Positions 8,138 to 16,494 of a DNA stretch of 32,088 bases are shown here, piece by piece; within the stretch, counting starts at the first letter, position 1, and every line of letters starts with the position of its first letter. This DNA is from Xanthomonas bonasiae (GTDB lineage: Bacteria; Pseudomonadota; Gammaproteobacteria; Xanthomonadales; Xanthomonadaceae). Under the pieces are notes generated by a model. That model saw only the letters and a program-made list of their open reading frames with translations. It did no database searches and was not told the DNA's origin. The position numbers were made by a program, and so were the translations under genes. The stretch lies in assembly GCF_017163705.1 (NCBI RefSeq), contig NZ_JAFIWB010000040.1, positions 1 to 32,088 of the forward strand, in the 5' to 3' direction.

Positions 8138-8206
8138 TGTGGGAGCTACTTCAGTCGCGACGCAGCTTTCCCAGGAAAGCCCATCGCGACTGAAGTCGCT
8201 CCCACA
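8138..8206. repeat. REP inverted pair, GTGGGAGCGACTTCAGTC variant
   Basis: The left arm 8138-8160 (TGTGGGAGCTACTTCAGT...) and right arm 8184-8206 are complementary apart from one position, with a 23-nt loop. It is the GACTTCAGTC variant of the same REP family and sits between convergent DUF2252 and hslU. Confidence 0.9.
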
Positions 8207-8243
8207 ACTGTACCGACCGCAAGCAAGTAGTTGCGCGCACTGC

Positions 8244-8263
8244 GGCGCAGGCTCGCCTGCGCC
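8244..8263 (-). terminator. Hairpin 3' of hslU
   Basis: Perfect 8-bp stem (GGCGCAGG / CCTGCGCC) with the loop CTCG, 17 nt past the hslU stop codon. No U-tract follows, so it may act as an RNA-stabilising hairpin or a Rho-independent-like end together with the REP element behind it. Confidence 0.4.
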
Positions 8264-8280
8264 CAGCCGGCACGCCGGAG

Positions 8281-9648
8281 TTACAGGATGTAACGGCTCA
8301 GATCCGGATCCTGCACCAGCTCGCCCAGGTGCGTGTTGACGTAGGCGGCATCGACGACGACGCTCTGGCCGTCGCGATCCGGCGCCTCGAAGCTCAACGC
8401 ATCGAGCAGACGCTCGAGCACCGTGTGCAGGCGCCGCGCGCCGATGTTCTCCTGGCGCTCGTTGACCAGGAACGCGATCTCGGCAAGGCGGTCGATCGCA
8501 TCCTCGGTGAAGCTCAGGGTCACGCCTTCGGTCAGCAGCAGCGCTTCGTACTGCTTGCTCAGTGCCGCCTTCGGCTCGGTGAGAATGCGGATGAAATCGT
8601 CCTTGGACAGCGCCGACAGTTCCACGCGGATCGGGAAGCGGCCCTGCAGCTCCGGGATCAGGTCGCTGGGCTTGGCCAGGTGGAACGCGCCCGAGGCGAT
8701 GAACAGGATATGGTCGGTCTTGACCGTGCCGTACTTGGTGCTGACGTTGGAGCCTTCGACCAGCGGCAGCAGGTCGCGCTGCACGCCTTCGCGCGACACG
8801 TCGCCGCCGGACGACCCGGCCTCGCCGCGCTTGGCGACCTTGTCGATCTCGTCGATGAACACGATGCCGTGCTGCTCGCAGGCCTCGATCGCCGCGGCGC
8901 GCACGTCTTCTTCGTTGACCAGCTTGCCCGCCTCTTCCTCGATCAGCAGCGGCCGCGCCGCCTTGATCGTCAGCTTGCGCGACTGCGACTTGCTGCCGCC
9001 CAGGTTGGAGAACATCTGCCGCAGCTGCTGGCCCATTTCCTCCATGCCCGGCGGGGTCATGATGTCCATGCTGACGTTGACCGCCACGTCCAGCTCGATC
9101 TCGCGCTCGTCCAGTTCGCCGGCGCGCAGCATGCGCCGGAACTTGCTGCGGGTGTCGTTGTCCTGCGCCGAGGGCTCGTTGCGCGCGGCTTCCGGATCGA
9201 AGCCGATGCCGGCGCTGCGCCGCGGCAGCAGCGCGTCGAGGATGCGGTCTTCGGCGCGCTCCTCGGCCTGGGTGCGCACGCGGGTCTTGGCCTGTTCGCG
9301 ATACAGCTTGACCGCGGTGTCGGCCAGGTCGCGCACGATCTGCTCCACGTCCTTGCCGACGTAGCCGACCTCGGTGAAGCGCGTCGCCTCGACCTTGACG
9401 AACGGCGCATTGGCCAATGTCGCCAGGCGCCGCGCGATCTCGGTCTTGCCGACGCCGGTGGGGCCGATCATCAGGATGTTCTTGGGCATCACTTCGTTGC
9501 GCAGCGCATCGGGCAGCTGCATGCGCCGCCAGCGGTTGCGCAGCGCGATCGCCACCGCGCGCTTGGCGTCGTGCTGGCCGACGATGTGGCGGTCCAGCTC
9601 CTGCACGATTTCGCGCGGGGTCATGGTTGAGGTGTCGGGATTGGGCAT
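8281..9648 (-). CDS. hslU: HslU (ClpY), ATPase subunit of the HslVU protease
   Basis: 455-residue AAA+ unfoldase. Walker A is GPTGVGKT (62-69), the pore loop is GYVG (95-98), Walker B is IVFIDE (262-267), the arginine-finger/sensor region follows around [13 protein letters not shown], and the C-terminus DLSRYIL is the tail that docks into HslV. The I domain (about 110-240) is of normal size. It unfolds substrates and feeds them to HslV in the cytoplasm; the system is normally heat-shock controlled. The start is ambiguous: ATG 9648 gives the usual Xanthomonas length, but its first codons (MPNPDT) are made from the GGGATT-type repeat, whereas ATG 9624 begins exactly at the conserved [17 protein letters not shown]. 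Neither has a ribosome site. hslV lies 100 nt upstream on the same strand, unlike the tight spacing in enterobacteria. Confidence 0.96.
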   Translation of the reverse strand: MPNPDTSTMTPREIVQELDRHIVGQHDAKRAVAIALRNRWRRMQLPDALRNEVMPKNILMIGPTGVGKTEIARRLATLANAPFVKVEATRFTEVGYVGKDVEQIVRDLADTAVKLYREQAKTRVRTQAEERAEDRILDALLPRRSAGIGFDPEAARNEPSAQDNDTRSKFRRMLRAGELDEREIELDVAVNVSMDIMTPPGMEEMGQQLRQMFSNLGGSKSQSRKLTIKAARPLLIEEEAGKLVNEEDVRAAAIEACEQHGIVFIDEIDKVAKRGEAGSSGGDVSREGVQRDLLPLVEGSNVSTKYGTVKTDHILFIASGAFHLAKPSDLIPELQGRFPIRVELSALSKDDFIRILTEPKAALSKQYEALLLTEGVTLSFTEDAIDRLAEIAFLVNERQENIGARRLHTVLERLLDALSFEAPDRDGQSVVVDAAYVNTHLGELVQDPDLSRYIL

Positions 9649-9750
9649 TGGGGATTGGAGATTCGTAAGAGCGGAGTAGGAACGATCGAGGCGTGTCCGA
9701 GCACAGGGAAAGGAGCGCTTTTGCGAATCCCCAATCCCGACTCCCGAATC
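9636..9750. repeat. GGGATT-type inverted repeat between hslV and hslU (locus 2)
   Basis: Arms 9636-9665 (G-rich on the plus strand) and 9724-9750 (C-rich) enclose about 58 nt and fill the whole hslV-hslU gap. In the hslV mRNA the G-rich arm begins inside the stop codon itself. The far arm overlaps the first codons of hslU when ATG 9648 is used. Each arm has three good G- or C-tracts, one fewer than a canonical G-quadruplex. Confidence 0.88.
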
Positions 9751-10300
9751 ACAGCTCCTCGACCACCACGTTGCGATTGGTATAGATGCAGATGTCGCCG
9801 GCGATGTTCAGCGCTTCGACCGCGATGGTCTTGGCGTCCAGTTCGGTGTGGCCGAGCAGCGCGCGCGCCGCCGACAGCGCGTAGGAGCCGCCGGAGCCGA
9901 TGGCGATGATGCCGTCCTCCGGCTCGATCACGTCGCCGGTGCCGCTGATGATCAGCGAGGTTTCCTTGTCGGCCACCGCCAGCAACGCCTCGAGCTTGCC
10001 CAGGCGGCGTTCGGTGCGCCAGTCCTTGGCCAGTTCCACCGCTGCGCGGGTCAGCTGGCCGTGCTTCTCGAGCTTGGCCTCGAACAGTTCGAACAGGGTG
10101 AACGCATCGGCGGCGGCGCCAGCGAAGCCGGCCAGCACCTGGCCGTCGCGGCCGAGCCGGCGCACCTTGCGCGCATTGCCCTTCATCACGGTATGGCCCA
10201 GCGTCACCTGACCATCGCCGGCCACGGCGACATGGCCGTTGCGGCGCACCGACAGGATCGTGGTGGCGTGGAAAACGTTGGGATTCTGACTGGGGTCCAT
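9749..10300 (-). CDS. hslV: HslV (ClpQ), peptidase subunit of the HslVU protease
   Basis: 183-residue N-terminal-nucleophile (Thr) peptidase. The propeptide [12 protein letters not shown] precedes the catalytic Thr13 in [10 protein letters not shown], so maturation must remove 12 residues rather than only Met as in E. coli. Other family motifs are [29 protein letters not shown], and [14 protein letters not shown] near the C-terminus. Twelve subunits form the proteolytic chamber capped by HslU. ATG 10300 is supported by a perfect AGGAGG 4 nt upstream; an upstream in-frame ATG at 10336 is not. The DUF3079 gene is 48 nt upstream on the same strand. Confidence 0.97.
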   Translation of the reverse strand: MDPSQNPNVFHATTILSVRRNGHVAVAGDGQVTLGHTVMKGNARKVRRLGRDGQVLAGFAGAAADAFTLFELFEAKLEKHGQLTRAAVELAKDWRTERRLGKLEALLAVADKETSLIISGTGDVIEPEDGIIAIGSGGSYALSAARALLGHTELDAKTIAVEALNIAGDICIYTNRNVVVEEL

Positions 10301-10348
10301 GCGGCCTCCTGAGCGGTTCTTCAGGTGTGGGGGCATGCCGCCTCCCGT

Positions 10349-10573
10349 TCAAGCATGCGCGTGTCGATCCTCGCCGATCTTCGCGCGTCCCGGATGCTCG
10401 GGCTCCGGCTCGATGCCCCACAGCAGGTACCAGTGCTCGCCCTGCAATTCGATCGGATGCATGACGCGTCCGGAGCCGTTGCCGCACGCCAGGTCCGCCG
10501 CCGCGCAGTAGCGGTCGCACCCCCAGCAGATCCGCTCGGGATGTGCGGGTTGCAACGGAAAGGGTTTCGCCAT
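10349..10573 (-). CDS. Small Cys-rich DUF3079 protein
   Basis: 74 residues, no signal peptide. The conserved part is MAKPFPLQPAHPERICWGCD followed by RYC and DLACGNGS: four Cys residues (16, 19, 23 and 30) in a C-x2-C-x3-C-x6-C arrangement, followed by HPIELQGEHWY. This matches DUF3079 as I know it. The cysteines suggest a metal site, possibly zinc or an Fe-S centre, but no function is established. ATG 10573 was chosen because the conserved block begins there and GAGGCAGG lies just upstream; a longer frame from 10645 adds non-conserved residues. It lies between xerC and hslV on the same strand, 115 nt after xerC. Confidence 0.8.
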   Translation of the reverse strand: MAKPFPLQPAHPERICWGCDRYCAAADLACGNGSGRVMHPIELQGEHWYLLWGIEPEPEHPGRAKIGEDRHAHA

Positions 10574-10688
10574 CGACCTGCCTCGCTGCATGTTCCGGCG
10601 GACAGTGTCCCCGCCCGCAGCGGCGCGCGCCTTGATCCAGAACAAGCGCGCGAACGGACGGACTTACCGCGTCCGTGCGTTCAGCCGG

Positions 10689-11663
10689 TCACGACTTGCG
10701 CCTGGCGCGCGGGTGCGCGGCGTCGTAGACCTTGGCCAGGTGCTGGAAATCCAGGTGGGTGTAGATCTGCGTGGTGGCGATGTCGGCGTGGCCGAGCAGT
10801 TCCTGCACGCCGCGCAGGTCGCCGGAGGATTCGAGGATGTGGCTGGCGAAGCTGTGCCGCAGCATGTGCGGGTGCACGTGCTTGAACAGGCCCTGGCGCC
10901 CGGCCAGCTGCTTGATCCGGATCTGCACCGCGCGCGCGCCGATCGGCGCGCCGCCGCGGCCCGGAAACACCGGCGCCTCGGCCGCCGCCTTGGTCTCCGC
11001 CTGCCATTCCAGCAGCGCCTTGCGCGCGTGCGAGCCGACCGGCACCAGCCGCTGCTTGTTGCCCTTGCCGAGCACGCGGACCAGGCCGCTGGCGAAATCC
11101 AGGTCGCGCCAGCGCAGCGCGCACAGCTCGCTCAGGCGCAGCCCGGAGGAATAGAACAGTTCCAGCAGTGCGCGGTCGCGCAGGCCCAGCGGCACGTCGG
11201 TCGGCACTTCGACCAGGCGCACCGCCTCGTCCGCGTCCAGTACCTGCGGCAGCTTGCGCGGCGCCTTCGGCGCGCGCAGCGCGGCGGCCGGACTGGCGGC
11301 GATCTGCCCATGCTTGAGCAACCACGCATAGAAACTGCGGCACGCCGACAGGCGCCGCTGCAGGCTCTTCGGCGACAGCCCGCGGCGGTGCTCGGCGGCG
11401 ATGAAATGGCGCAGCTGCTCGGCGCCGAGCGCGGCGATGTCGCCGCCGGCATTGTCCGCCGCCCAGGCCGCCAGCGCAGCGAGATCGCGGCGGTAGGCGT
11501 CCAGGGTGTGCGCGGACATGCGCCGTTCGACCTGCAGATAGCTGAGGAACCGGGATTGGGGATTCGGGATTGGGGATTCGGCATCAACAGCCGACGCATC
11601 GGCGCGCGCGTCGGCGCGCTTTTTCCGAGTCCCGAGTCCCGAGTCCCGCGTCCCGCCCTTCAT
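10689..11663 (-). CDS. xerC: Tyrosine recombinase XerC with a repeat-encoded N-terminal extension
   Basis: 324 residues. All catalytic residues are present and correctly spaced: Arg176 (SGLRLSEL), Lys200 (LGKGNKQR), His266 and Arg269 (HPHMLRHSF), His292 (LLGHADI) and Tyr301 (IYTHL). The SAM-like core-binding domain runs from about residue 39 (FLSYLQVERR). With XerD it resolves chromosome dimers at dif. The ATG at 11663 overlaps the DUF484 stop (ATGA), so translation is probably coupled. Residues 3-38 (GGTRDSGLG... and ESPIPNPQSR) are encoded by a GGGATT-type repeat that kept the frame open; they are not part of the family. No other in-frame start lies before the core; the next Met (residue 49) would remove the first helix. 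Confidence 0.95.
   Translation of the reverse strand: MKGGTRDSGLGTRKKRADARADASAVDAESPIPNPQSRFLSYLQVERRMSAHTLDAYRRDLAALAAWAADNAGGDIAALGAEQLRHFIAAEHRRGLSPKSLQRRLSACRSFYAWLLKHGQIAASPAAALRAPKAPRKLPQVLDADEAVRLVEVPTDVPLGLRDRALLELFYSSGLRLSELCALRWRDLDFASGLVRVLGKGNKQRLVPVGSHARKALLEWQAETKAAAEAPVFPGRGGAPIGARAVQIRIKQLAGRQGLFKHVHPHMLRHSFASHILESSGDLRGVQELLGHADIATTQIYTHLDFQHLAKVYDAAHPRARRKS
11551..11655. repeat. GGGATT-type repeat inside the 5' end of xerC (locus 3)
   Basis: On the plus strand 11551-11580 has four G-tracts spaced by ATT or ATTC. 11626-11655 is a C-rich arm with CGAGTCCC units, that is, G-rich in the sense strand with GACTC in place of GATTC. The arms pair imperfectly through G-T matches. 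In the mRNA the G-rich arm starts within 4 nt of the DUF484 stop codon. Both arms are translated as part of XerC. Confidence 0.88.
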
Positions 11664-12331
11664 GCGAAGCGCTGCAGCGCCACCGTCAGCGACTCGCCCA
11701 TCATGCGCAGGAACAAGGTGCCCATGCCGGGATAGAAGCGGTTCGGATCGCGGCTGCCGACCGCGAGCAGGCCCACGCCCGGCAACGGCAGCAGCGCGGT
11801 GGACTGCACGTCCTCGACGCGCTCGGCGTACAGCAGCGCCTGCTTTTCCGGCTGCAGGCGGCCGCAGATCGGCTCGCCGTCCTTCAGGCAGTCGCGAAAC
11901 GGCGCCAGCCGCGGATCGTCCTGCGCCAGGATCTGCAGCCACGGCGCCTGCTCCAGCCCGGGCACCGGCCACAGCAGCACGATGCTGACCAGGTCGCCCT
12001 GGAAATCCTCCTGCAGCGACGCGGCCATCGCGCGCACGCTGTCGGCGGCGCTGGTCTGCCGCATCAGCGCCAGGGTCAGCTGATGGGTCCGCACCGCCAG
12101 GCGCTCGTTGACCTGGGCATTGCCGGCCAGCTCGGACAGGCGCCGCGACAGCTCGCGGTTCTTGTCGCGCAGCACTTCCAGCTGGTAGCTCGCCAGCGAC
12201 GCGGTCGGGCCGTCGTCGCGCGGCACCACCAGGGTCAGCGCCAGGTCGGGGAACTGTTTCAGGAACGCCGGATGGCGGCGCAGCCATGCGGCGATTTCGT
12301 GCGCGCCGATCTTGTCCTGGGTCTCGCTCAT
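11660..12331 (-). CDS. DUF484 family protein (YigA-like, GAF-type fold)
   Basis: 223 residues, cytoplasmic. The N-terminal part ([25 protein letters not shown]) carries the DUF484 hallmark V-x-x-FLxxHPxFF-like pattern in a variant form, followed by an Arg/Glu-rich helix (about 48-70) that could be a coiled coil, and a C-terminal GAF-like domain ending [18 protein letters not shown]. Function is unknown; in E. coli the homologue yigA also lies between dapF and xerC. Both ends overlap neighbours by 4 nt: the ATG with the dapF stop and the stop with the xerC start, a sign of translational coupling. The stop is immediately followed by the G-rich repeat. Confidence 0.9.
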   Translation of the reverse strand: MSETQDKIGAHEIAAWLRRHPAFLKQFPDLALTLVVPRDDGPTASLASYQLEVLRDKNRELSRRLSELAGNAQVNERLAVRTHQLTLALMRQTSAADSVRAMAASLQEDFQGDLVSIVLLWPVPGLEQAPWLQILAQDDPRLAPFRDCLKDGEPICGRLQPEKQALLYAERVEDVQSTALLPLPGVGLLAVGSRDPNRFYPGMGTLFLRMMGESLTVALQRFA

Positions 12332-13182
12332 CGGATCCACTCCCCATCGAAAACGAATGCGGCCGGCCCGGACATCACCACCGGCGCCGCGTCGTGCGGC
12401 CAGCGGATGTGCAGCTCCCCGCCGGGCAGCACCACGCGCACGTCGCGGTCCACGCGGCCGCGCTGGATCAGCACCGCCGCGGCCGCGCAGGCGCCGCTGC
12501 CGCAGGCGAGGGTCTCGCCGACGCCGCGCTCGTACACGCGCAGGCGCACATGGCCGCGGTCGATCACCTGGGCGAAGCCGACATTGACCGAATCGGGAAA
12601 CGACGCGTGCTGCTGCAGCAACGGCCCCAGCCGTTCGAGCGGCGCCGCATCGACCAGGCCCACTTCCAGCACCGCATGCGGATTGCCCATCGACACCGCG
12701 CCGAAGCGCACGCTGCCGCCTTGCAGCGGCAGCACATACTCCTCGCGCATGCGCGGGAAGCCGATCAGCGGAACGTCCTCCGGGGCGAAGCGCGGCACGC
12801 CCATCGCCACCGCGAACTGGCCGTCGGCGCCGCGTTCGATGCGATGCGAGGCGAACGGACTGTCGATGACGAACGGATCGCTGCCGGCGGCGCCGTCGCG
12901 CACCAGCCAGGCGGCGACGCAGCGCGCGCCGTTGCCGCACTGCCCGGCCAGGCTGCCGTCGGTATTCCAGATGCGGTAGCTGGCCACCGCCTCGGCAGTG
13001 CGCGGCGCTTCGATGGTCAGCAGCTGGTCGCAGCCGACGCCGAAATGGCGGTCGGCCAGGCGCACCGCCAGCGCTGCGTCCGGCGGCGGAGTGCCGTCGC
13101 GCAGGTCGAGCACCACGAAATCGTTGCCCGCGCCCTGCATCTTGGAAAAGCGCAGGCGCGCCGCGACGCTGGCCTCACTCAT
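12328..13182 (-). CDS. dapF: Diaminopimelate epimerase
   Basis: 284 residues. The two catalytic cysteines are Cys82 (QCGNGARC) and Cys227 ([10 protein letters not shown]), and the N-terminus has the family pattern [17 protein letters not shown]. It converts LL- to meso-diaminopimelate for lysine and peptidoglycan synthesis in the cytoplasm. The start ATG 13182 (MSEAS) is the usual one; another ATG lies 6 nt further upstream. Either start overlaps the end of lptM by 8-14 nt, and the stop overlaps DUF484 by ATGA, so lptM-dapF-DUF484-xerC forms one transcription unit with the same order as in E. coli. Confidence 0.97.
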   Translation of the reverse strand: MSEASVAARLRFSKMQGAGNDFVVLDLRDGTPPPDAALAVRLADRHFGVGCDQLLTIEAPRTAEAVASYRIWNTDGSLAGQCGNGARCVAAWLVRDGAAGSDPFVIDSPFASHRIERGADGQFAVAMGVPRFAPEDVPLIGFPRMREEYVLPLQGGSVRFGAVSMGNPHAVLEVGLVDAAPLERLGPLLQQHASFPDSVNVGFAQVIDRGHVRLRVYERGVGETLACGSGACAAAAVLIQRGRVDRDVRVVLPGGELHIRWPHDAAPVVMSGPAAFVFDGEWIR

Positions 13183-13426
13183 TCCCATCGGTGGGCGTGG
13201 TGCTGGTGTCGTCGGTCGGCTTCTGCTGGCCATCGACCGGCTGCGCCTGGCCGGCCGGATCGGTGGTGGCGGGCGGCGTCGCGTCGGGCGCGGCGGCCGG
13301 TGCGGCTTCCACCGGAACCGGCTTCTGCGGCATCACCAGCGGGCCCTTGTTGCCGCACCCGGACAGCGCCAGCAGGGCGGCGCCGAACAGGGCGATACGG
13401 ATCGGATGACGGAACGATGTGCTCAT
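13175..13426 (-). CDS. lptM: LPS-assembly lipoprotein LptM (YifL family)
   Basis: 83-residue lipoprotein. The signal peptide ends in the lipobox LSGC with Cys24, followed by the family signature CGNKGPL (24-30) and MP. The rest is a low-complexity Ala/Pro/Thr tail (residues 37-83), longer than in E. coli. By family knowledge LptM binds the LptD-LptE translocon and helps its disulfide maturation. Position directly upstream of dapF is conserved from E. coli. The start ATG 13426 has no ribosome site but a TATACT hexamer ends 6 nt before it, so a leaderless mRNA is likely. Confidence 0.88.
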   Translation of the reverse strand: MSTSFRHPIRIALFGAALLALSGCGNKGPLVMPQKPVPVEAAPAAAPDATPPATTDPAGQAQPVDGQQKPTDDTSTTPTDGNE

Positions 13427-13432
13427 GCGCCG

Positions 13433-13438
13433 AGTATA
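13433..13438 (-). promoter_or_regulatory. Candidate -10 box of the lptM-dapF-DUF484-xerC operon
   Basis: TATACT (5 of 6 matches) ends 6 nt before the lptM ATG, with no Shine-Dalgarno sequence between. No good -35 is seen. This would be the promoter of the whole operon. Confidence 0.5.
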
Positions 13439-13526
13439 GCCAGAAGGGCATGAACCGGCTGTGCCGCCTGCCACGCTGCGGCCAGGCGCAGCCACGCCTG
13501 GGTCGATGCAGACGCGCGCTCCCGCT

Positions 13527-13910
13527 TCAATCGCGCGGCGGCGGCTCCGGGCGCAGCCACAGCCACAGCGCCACGCAGCTCATGCAGCCGATCGCCACCA
13601 CCTGCACCCATGGCTTGTGCACGAACAGCAGCAGCACCAGCGCACACACCGCCATGGTCAGCGTGGCCATCCACTTGCCGCGGCGGCTGACCGCACCGTG
13701 CGCTTCCCAGTCGCGGATGCTGGCGCCGAAACGCGGATCCTCCAGCAACCGCCGGCGCAGGCGCTCGGAGCCGCGCGAGGCGGCATAGGCCGAGATCAGC
13801 ACGAACACCGTGGTCGGCAAGCCCGGCACGAAGATGCCGACGATGCCCGTCGCCAGGCTGACGTAGGCCAGCAGCCACCAGGCCCAGCGGAAACGGGAAG
13901 GGGGTTCCAT
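13527..13910 (-). CDS. YbaN/DUF454 inner-membrane protein
   Basis: 127 residues with hydrophobic segments at about 8-35, 83-97 and 100-117. The family signature is plain: GIVGIFVPGLPTTVF, then SRGSERLRRRLLEDPRFG and IRDWEAHGAVSRRGK on a cytoplasmic loop. The function of the family is not established. ATG 13910 was chosen because the conserved first helix starts there and a TATCAT hexamer ends 6 nt upstream. Longer frames upstream run through REP sequences and are not coding. It is 100 nt upstream of lptM but that gene has its own promoter candidate. Confidence 0.85.
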   Translation of the reverse strand: MEPPSRFRWAWWLLAYVSLATGIVGIFVPGLPTTVFVLISAYAASRGSERLRRRLLEDPRFGASIRDWEAHGAVSRRGKWMATLTMAVCALVLLLFVHKPWVQVVAIGCMSCVALWLWLRPEPPPRD

Positions 13911-13916
13911 CGGCGC

Positions 13917-13922
13917 ATGATA
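13917..13922 (-). promoter_or_regulatory. Candidate -10 box of the DUF454 gene
   Basis: TATCAT (5 of 6 matches) ends 6 nt before the ATG; no ribosome site in between. Same leaderless layout as ubiE, lptM and hemC. Confidence 0.45.
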
Positions 13923-14019
13923 AAGCCGCGGCCGGATGGCGACGCGGACCTTGCGGTGCCGGGCGCCGTCGCTTCGTGCGCCCGGAACGACGCAGCGCGC
14001 TGGCCGAAGCTGGATGCCG

Positions 14020-14346
14020 TTGGGACTGAAGTCCCTCCCACGGTGCACCCACCGGCACTCGCCGCAGCTGTCTCTTGCAGGAGCGACGTCAGTCGCGACG
14101 AACGAAGCCGGAAACCGGGCCGGCTCCGGAACCTCGTGGTCGCGGCTGAAGCCGCTCCTACAGTGCACCCAGCCAGCCGAGCGCACGCCACTGTGGGAGC
14201 GACTTCAACTGTGGGAGCGACTTCAGTCGAGACGAGCCAAGCCGGAAGCCTGGCTGACCTTGGGAACCGTCGTGGCTGAAGCCGGTCCTAAAGAACGCTG
14301 GCGGCGCACCGGCCGGGTGCACTGTAGGAGCGGCTTCAGCCGCGAC
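14020..14346. repeat. Cluster of seven REP units
   Basis: The gap 13911-14367 has no gene and is mostly REP sequence. Units are at 14020-14042 (reverse, GGGACTGAAGTCCCTCCCA variant), 14075-14099 (forward), 14137-14162 (reverse), 14191-14208 (forward, truncated), 14209-14233 (forward), 14269-14291 (reverse, degenerate) and 14321-14346 (forward, intact). Neighbouring forward and reverse units can pair. Two forward units at 14191 and 14209 abut as a partial tandem duplication of 18 nt. The intact last unit lies 21 nt behind the oligopeptidase B stop and may act as its transcript end. Confidence 0.9.
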
Positions 14347-14367
14347 AGGATGCCAGACCAGCCGGCG

Positions 14368-16494
14368 CTACTTCGCCGCCTGCTCCACACCCAGCTGGTC
14401 GAGCATGAACGCGTACGACTCGGCCTGCTCGCGATAGCGGCGGAAGCGCCCGGACTTGCCGCCGTGGCCGGCTTCCATGTTGACCCGGAACACGATCGGG
14501 CGGGTGCCGGTGTTGTCGTCACGCAACTTGGCCACCCACTTCGCCGGCTCCCAGTACTGCACCTGCGAATCCCACAGGCCGGTGCCGACGAACAGCGCCG
14601 GATACGCCTGGCGGGTGACGTTGTCGTACGGCGAATAGCCGAGCATGTAGTCGTAGTACTGCTTCTGCTCCGGATTGCCCCACTCGTCGTATTCGTTGGT
14701 GGTCAGCGGAATGCTCGGGTCGAGCATGGTGGTGACCACGTCGACGAACGGCACCTGCGCCACCAGCACCCGGTAATCCTGCGGCGCCATGTTCGCCACC
14801 GCGCCCATCAGCAGGCCGCCGGCGCTGCCGCCGGCCGCGGCGACGCGGTCCGGCGCCGCATAGCCCAGCTTGACCAGGCCGCGGGTGACGTCGATGAAGT
14901 CGGTGAAGGTGTTCTTCTTGTTGAGCAGCTTGCCCTGGTCGTACCAGTCGCGGCCCATCTCCTGGCCGCCGCGGATGTGCGCGATGGCGTAGACCACGCC
15001 GCGGTCGAGCAGGCTGACCACCGGCAGGTTGAAGTTGGGATCGGTGGACATGCCGTAGCTGCCGTAGGCGTACTGGTACAGCGCCGCGGTGCCGTCCTTC
15101 TTGAAGCCCTTCCGGTACACCAGCGACACCGGCACCTTGACCCCGTCGCGCGCGGTCACCCACACGCGCTCGGTCTGGTACTTGTCGGCGTCGTAGCCGA
15201 TCACCGGCTGCTGCTTGAGCAGCTTGCGCTCGCCGGTGCGGGTGTTGAGTTCGTAGGTGGTGGCCGGCGTGGTCAGCGAGGTGTAGCTGTAGCGCAGCCA
15301 CGGCGTGTCCGGTTCGGGATTGACCGACAGGCCCATCGAATACGCCGGCTCGTCGGCCTTGACGTAGTCCTCCTTGCCGTCGGCGAAGTGCAGACGGATC
15401 CGCTCCAGGCCGTCGGAACGCTCGGCGATCGCGGTGAAGCCGTCGAACAGCTCGAAGCCGTCGATGAACACCTTCTCGTCGTAGGGCAGCCAGGCCTGCC
15501 ACTGCGAGCGCTTGGTGGCGCCGTCGGGCGCGGTCATCAGCGCGTAGTTCTTGGCCTTCCAGTTGGTGCGGATCACCCAGCGCCCGTCGAAATGGTCGGC
15601 GCTGTACTCGACGTCGCGCTCGCGCGGCGCCAGCACGGTGAAGCGCTGCGGGTCGGCGGCCGGCGCGTAGCGCTGCTCGGAGGACACCGTGCTCTCCACG
15701 CCGATGACGATGTACTTGTCGTCGCGGGTACGGCCCACGCCCATGTAGAAACTGTCGTCCTTCTCCTCGTAGACCAGGACGTCCTGCGCGGCCGGCGTGC
15801 CCAGCACATGCTTCTTGACGCGCACGGTGAGCAGGGTTTCCGGGTCGTTCTCGACGTAGAACAAGGTCTTGTTGTCGTCGGCCCAGACCACCTCCGGCGA
15901 CACGCCCGGCACGCGGTCGGCGTAGATCTCGCCGGTGTCCAGGTTCTTGAAGCGCACCACGTACTGGCGGCGGCCGACGTCGTCCTCGGTCCAGGCCAGG
16001 ATACGGTTGTCCTGGCTGACCACCGCATCGCCCAGGCTGAAATAGCCCTTGTCCGCGGCCATCGCGTTGACGTCGAGCAGGATTTCCTCCGCCGCCTCCA
16101 TGCTGCCCTTGCGCCGCGCATGCACCGGGTAGTCCTTGCCGCTCTCGAAGCGGGTGTAGTACCAGTAGCCGCGCTCGCGGTACGGCACGCTGCTGTCGTC
16201 CTGCTTGATGCGACCGACGATCTCCTTGTACAGCGTGTCTTCCAGCGGCTTGAGCGGCTTCAGCACCTGGTCGGCGTAGGCGTTCTCGGCATTGAGATAC
16301 GCCAGCATCTGCGGATTCTCGCGCTTGTCGTCGCGCAGCCAGTAGTAGTCGTCCTGGCGGGTGGCGCCGAACGGCGCGGCGACCGTATGCGGCTGCTTGG
16401 CCGGATGCGGCGGGGTGGCGTCGGTGGCGAGGGCGGAAGCGAAGGGCGCGGTCATGAGCAGCAGAAAGCTCGCTAGCAGGGAACGGTGATGCAT
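14368..16494 (-). CDS. Oligopeptidase B, exported form (S9A peptidase)
   Basis: 708 residues. Residues 1 to about 23 are a signal peptide (SLLASFLLLMTAPFASALA), so unlike E. coli PtrB this enzyme should be periplasmic. The N-terminal beta-propeller begins DDYYWLRDDKRENPQMLAYL, the family opening. The catalytic Ser557 lies in GGSAGG. In the C-terminal alpha/beta-hydrolase domain, SYGMSTDPNFN and AHIRGGQEMGRDWYDQGKLL are typical, and the His is in the late AGHGGKSGRFRRY. The family cleaves short peptides after Arg or Lys. No strong ribosome site is seen before ATG 16494. It is divergent from the aminotransferase gene. Confidence 0.95.
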   Translation of the reverse strand: MHHRSLLASFLLLMTAPFASALATDATPPHPAKQPHTVAAPFGATRQDDYYWLRDDKRENPQMLAYLNAENAYADQVLKPLKPLEDTLYKEIVGRIKQDDSSVPYRERGYWYYTRFESGKDYPVHARRKGSMEAAEEILLDVNAMAADKGYFSLGDAVVSQDNRILAWTEDDVGRRQYVVRFKNLDTGEIYADRVPGVSPEVVWADDNKTLFYVENDPETLLTVRVKKHVLGTPAAQDVLVYEEKDDSFYMGVGRTRDDKYIVIGVESTVSSEQRYAPAADPQRFTVLAPRERDVEYSADHFDGRWVIRTNWKAKNYALMTAPDGATKRSQWQAWLPYDEKVFIDGFELFDGFTAIAERSDGLERIRLHFADGKEDYVKADEPAYSMGLSVNPEPDTPWLRYSYTSLTTPATTYELNTRTGERKLLKQQPVIGYDADKYQTERVWVTARDGVKVPVSLVYRKGFKKDGTAALYQYAYGSYGMSTDPNFNLPVVSLLDRGVVYAIAHIRGGQEMGRDWYDQGKLLNKKNTFTDFIDVTRGLVKLGYAAPDRVAAAGGSAGGLLMGAVANMAPQDYRVLVAQVPFVDVVTTMLDPSIPLTTNEYDEWGNPEQKQYYDYMLGYSPYDNVTRQAYPALFVGTGLWDSQVQYWEPAKWVAKLRDDNTGTRPIVFRVNMEAGHGGKSGRFRRYREQAESYAFMLDQLGVEQAAK

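Noticed and set aside
14149-14346. CRISPR-like spacing of short repeats
   Set aside because: Units alternate in orientation, vary in sequence and spacing, and match REP elements at other gaps; no cas genes are present.
13936-16476. 846-codon open frame on the plus strand, and similar ones at 26627-29203 and 29326-31122
   Set aside because: They are antisense to oligopeptidase B, opgH and the histidine kinase and show only Ala/Val/His/Gln-rich shadow translation.
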